Shown here piece after piece: positions 6,067 through 6,379 of a stretch of DNA of 6,379 bases; position 1 is the first letter of the stretch, and each line of letters opens with the position of its first letter. Both the position numbers and the translations under genes were made by a program. Source of the stretch: Actinomycetota bacterium (lineage in GTDB: Bacteria; Actinomycetota; UBA4738; HRBIN12). The DNA lies in NCBI GenBank assembly GCA_005883885.1, contig VAYF01000146.1, forward strand, positions 1-6,379, given 5' to 3'. The notes beneath the pieces are model-generated. The model did no database searches. It saw nothing but the letters and a program-made list of their open reading frames with translations, and was not told the origin of the DNA.

Positions 6067-6379
6067 TCAGGACCGTTCGGCGATCGACGCCACCGCGGCC
6101 GCGGACATCACCTCGAGCGGCGCGGGTTGCCCGGTCCAGAGTTCGAAGGACAGCGCGGCCTGGTGCAGGAGCAGCCCCAACCCACCGAAGACGGCCGCAC
6201 CGCGCTCGCGCGCGGTCGCTTGCATCGGCGTGACGGCCGGGTGGTAGAGGAGATCGACGACGAGGGTCGACTCGTCGATCGGCGGCAGAGGCAGCTGCTC
6301 GCCATCGGCACCGAGGGGGGTCGCGTTGACCACGAGATCGGCCGGGGTCGCCGCCGCGTCCTCGAATGGCGTGATGACG
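6067..6379 (-). CDS. aroE: Shikimate dehydrogenase AroE, C-terminal part (runs off the right edge)
   Basis: The last 103 codons of AroE, which reduces 3-dehydroshikimate to shikimate with NADPH in aromatic amino acid and chorismate synthesis. The N-terminal substrate-binding part and most of the nucleotide-binding fold lie beyond the window. Diagnostic motifs are VVNATPLG (the NATPxG signature), VVDLLYHPAVTPMQATARERG (the Y-x-P-x-x-T-P segment) and GLGLLLHQAALSFELWTG, which matches the family's C-terminal G-x-x-M-L-x-x-Q-A-x-x-x-F-x-x-W-T-G. The frame is open to the window edge through the GTG at 6333, which encodes an internal Val rather than a start. The gene ends 70 bases before the roadblock-like gene on the same strand, with no clear terminator or promoter in between, so the pilus genes may be read through from the aro region. 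Confidence 0.95.
   Translation of the reverse strand, partial: VITPFEDAAATPADLVVNATPLGADGEQLPLPPIDESTLVVDLLYHPAVTPMQATARERGAAVFGGLGLLLHQAALSFELWTGQPAPLEVMSAAAVASIAERS

Noticed and set aside
6058..6076. A short inverted repeat around the aroE stop codon as a terminator.
   Set aside because: The stem is only 4-5 bp with a tiny loop, and no T run follows on the minus strand.

Overview
The window is a high-GC stretch, by eye above 60 % G+C with G/C-rich third codon positions. It carries a type IV pilus (T4P) assembly operon, with every gene on the minus strand. The mix of an aroE-linked pilus cluster, an actinobacterial-style small pilin, and a roadblock-like protein with a long Pro/Ala/Glu-rich tail suggests an actinobacterium (Actinomycetota). 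The phylum is an inference from style and gene neighbourhood; no rRNA or other marker is present.

In the direction of transcription (right to left) the layout is: the C-terminal third of shikimate dehydrogenase AroE (cut by the right edge); a 317-residue protein of unknown function with an N-terminal roadblock/LC7-like domain; the extension ATPase PilB; the retraction ATPase PilT (4-base ATGA overlap with pilB); the inner-membrane platform PilC (11 bases after pilT); a 137-base gap with a hairpin and a strong ribosome binding site; the major-pilin candidate PilA; a hairpin resembling a terminator; and the first 73 codons of a second, PilV-like prepilin that runs off the left edge. That partial pilin has no stop codon inside the window.

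Together the genes encode the core of a dynamic pilus. PilB powers pilin polymerisation through PilC, PilT powers depolymerisation, PilA forms the fibre, and the PilV-like protein is probably a minor or priming pilin. The prepilin peptidase, the PilM/N/O alignment proteins and any secretin are not in the window. PilB keeps the architecture of an MshEN (c-di-GMP-binding) domain but departs from the ligand-contacting consensus at several positions.

The least understood element is the roadblock-like protein directly upstream of pilB. It looks like a globular head, about 190 residues of disordered linker, and a short amphipathic/acidic C-terminal motif. It is the best candidate here for an undescribed pilus regulator. 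The rest of the window is a recognisable T4P cluster. I saw no mobile element, CRISPR array, tRNA or rRNA.
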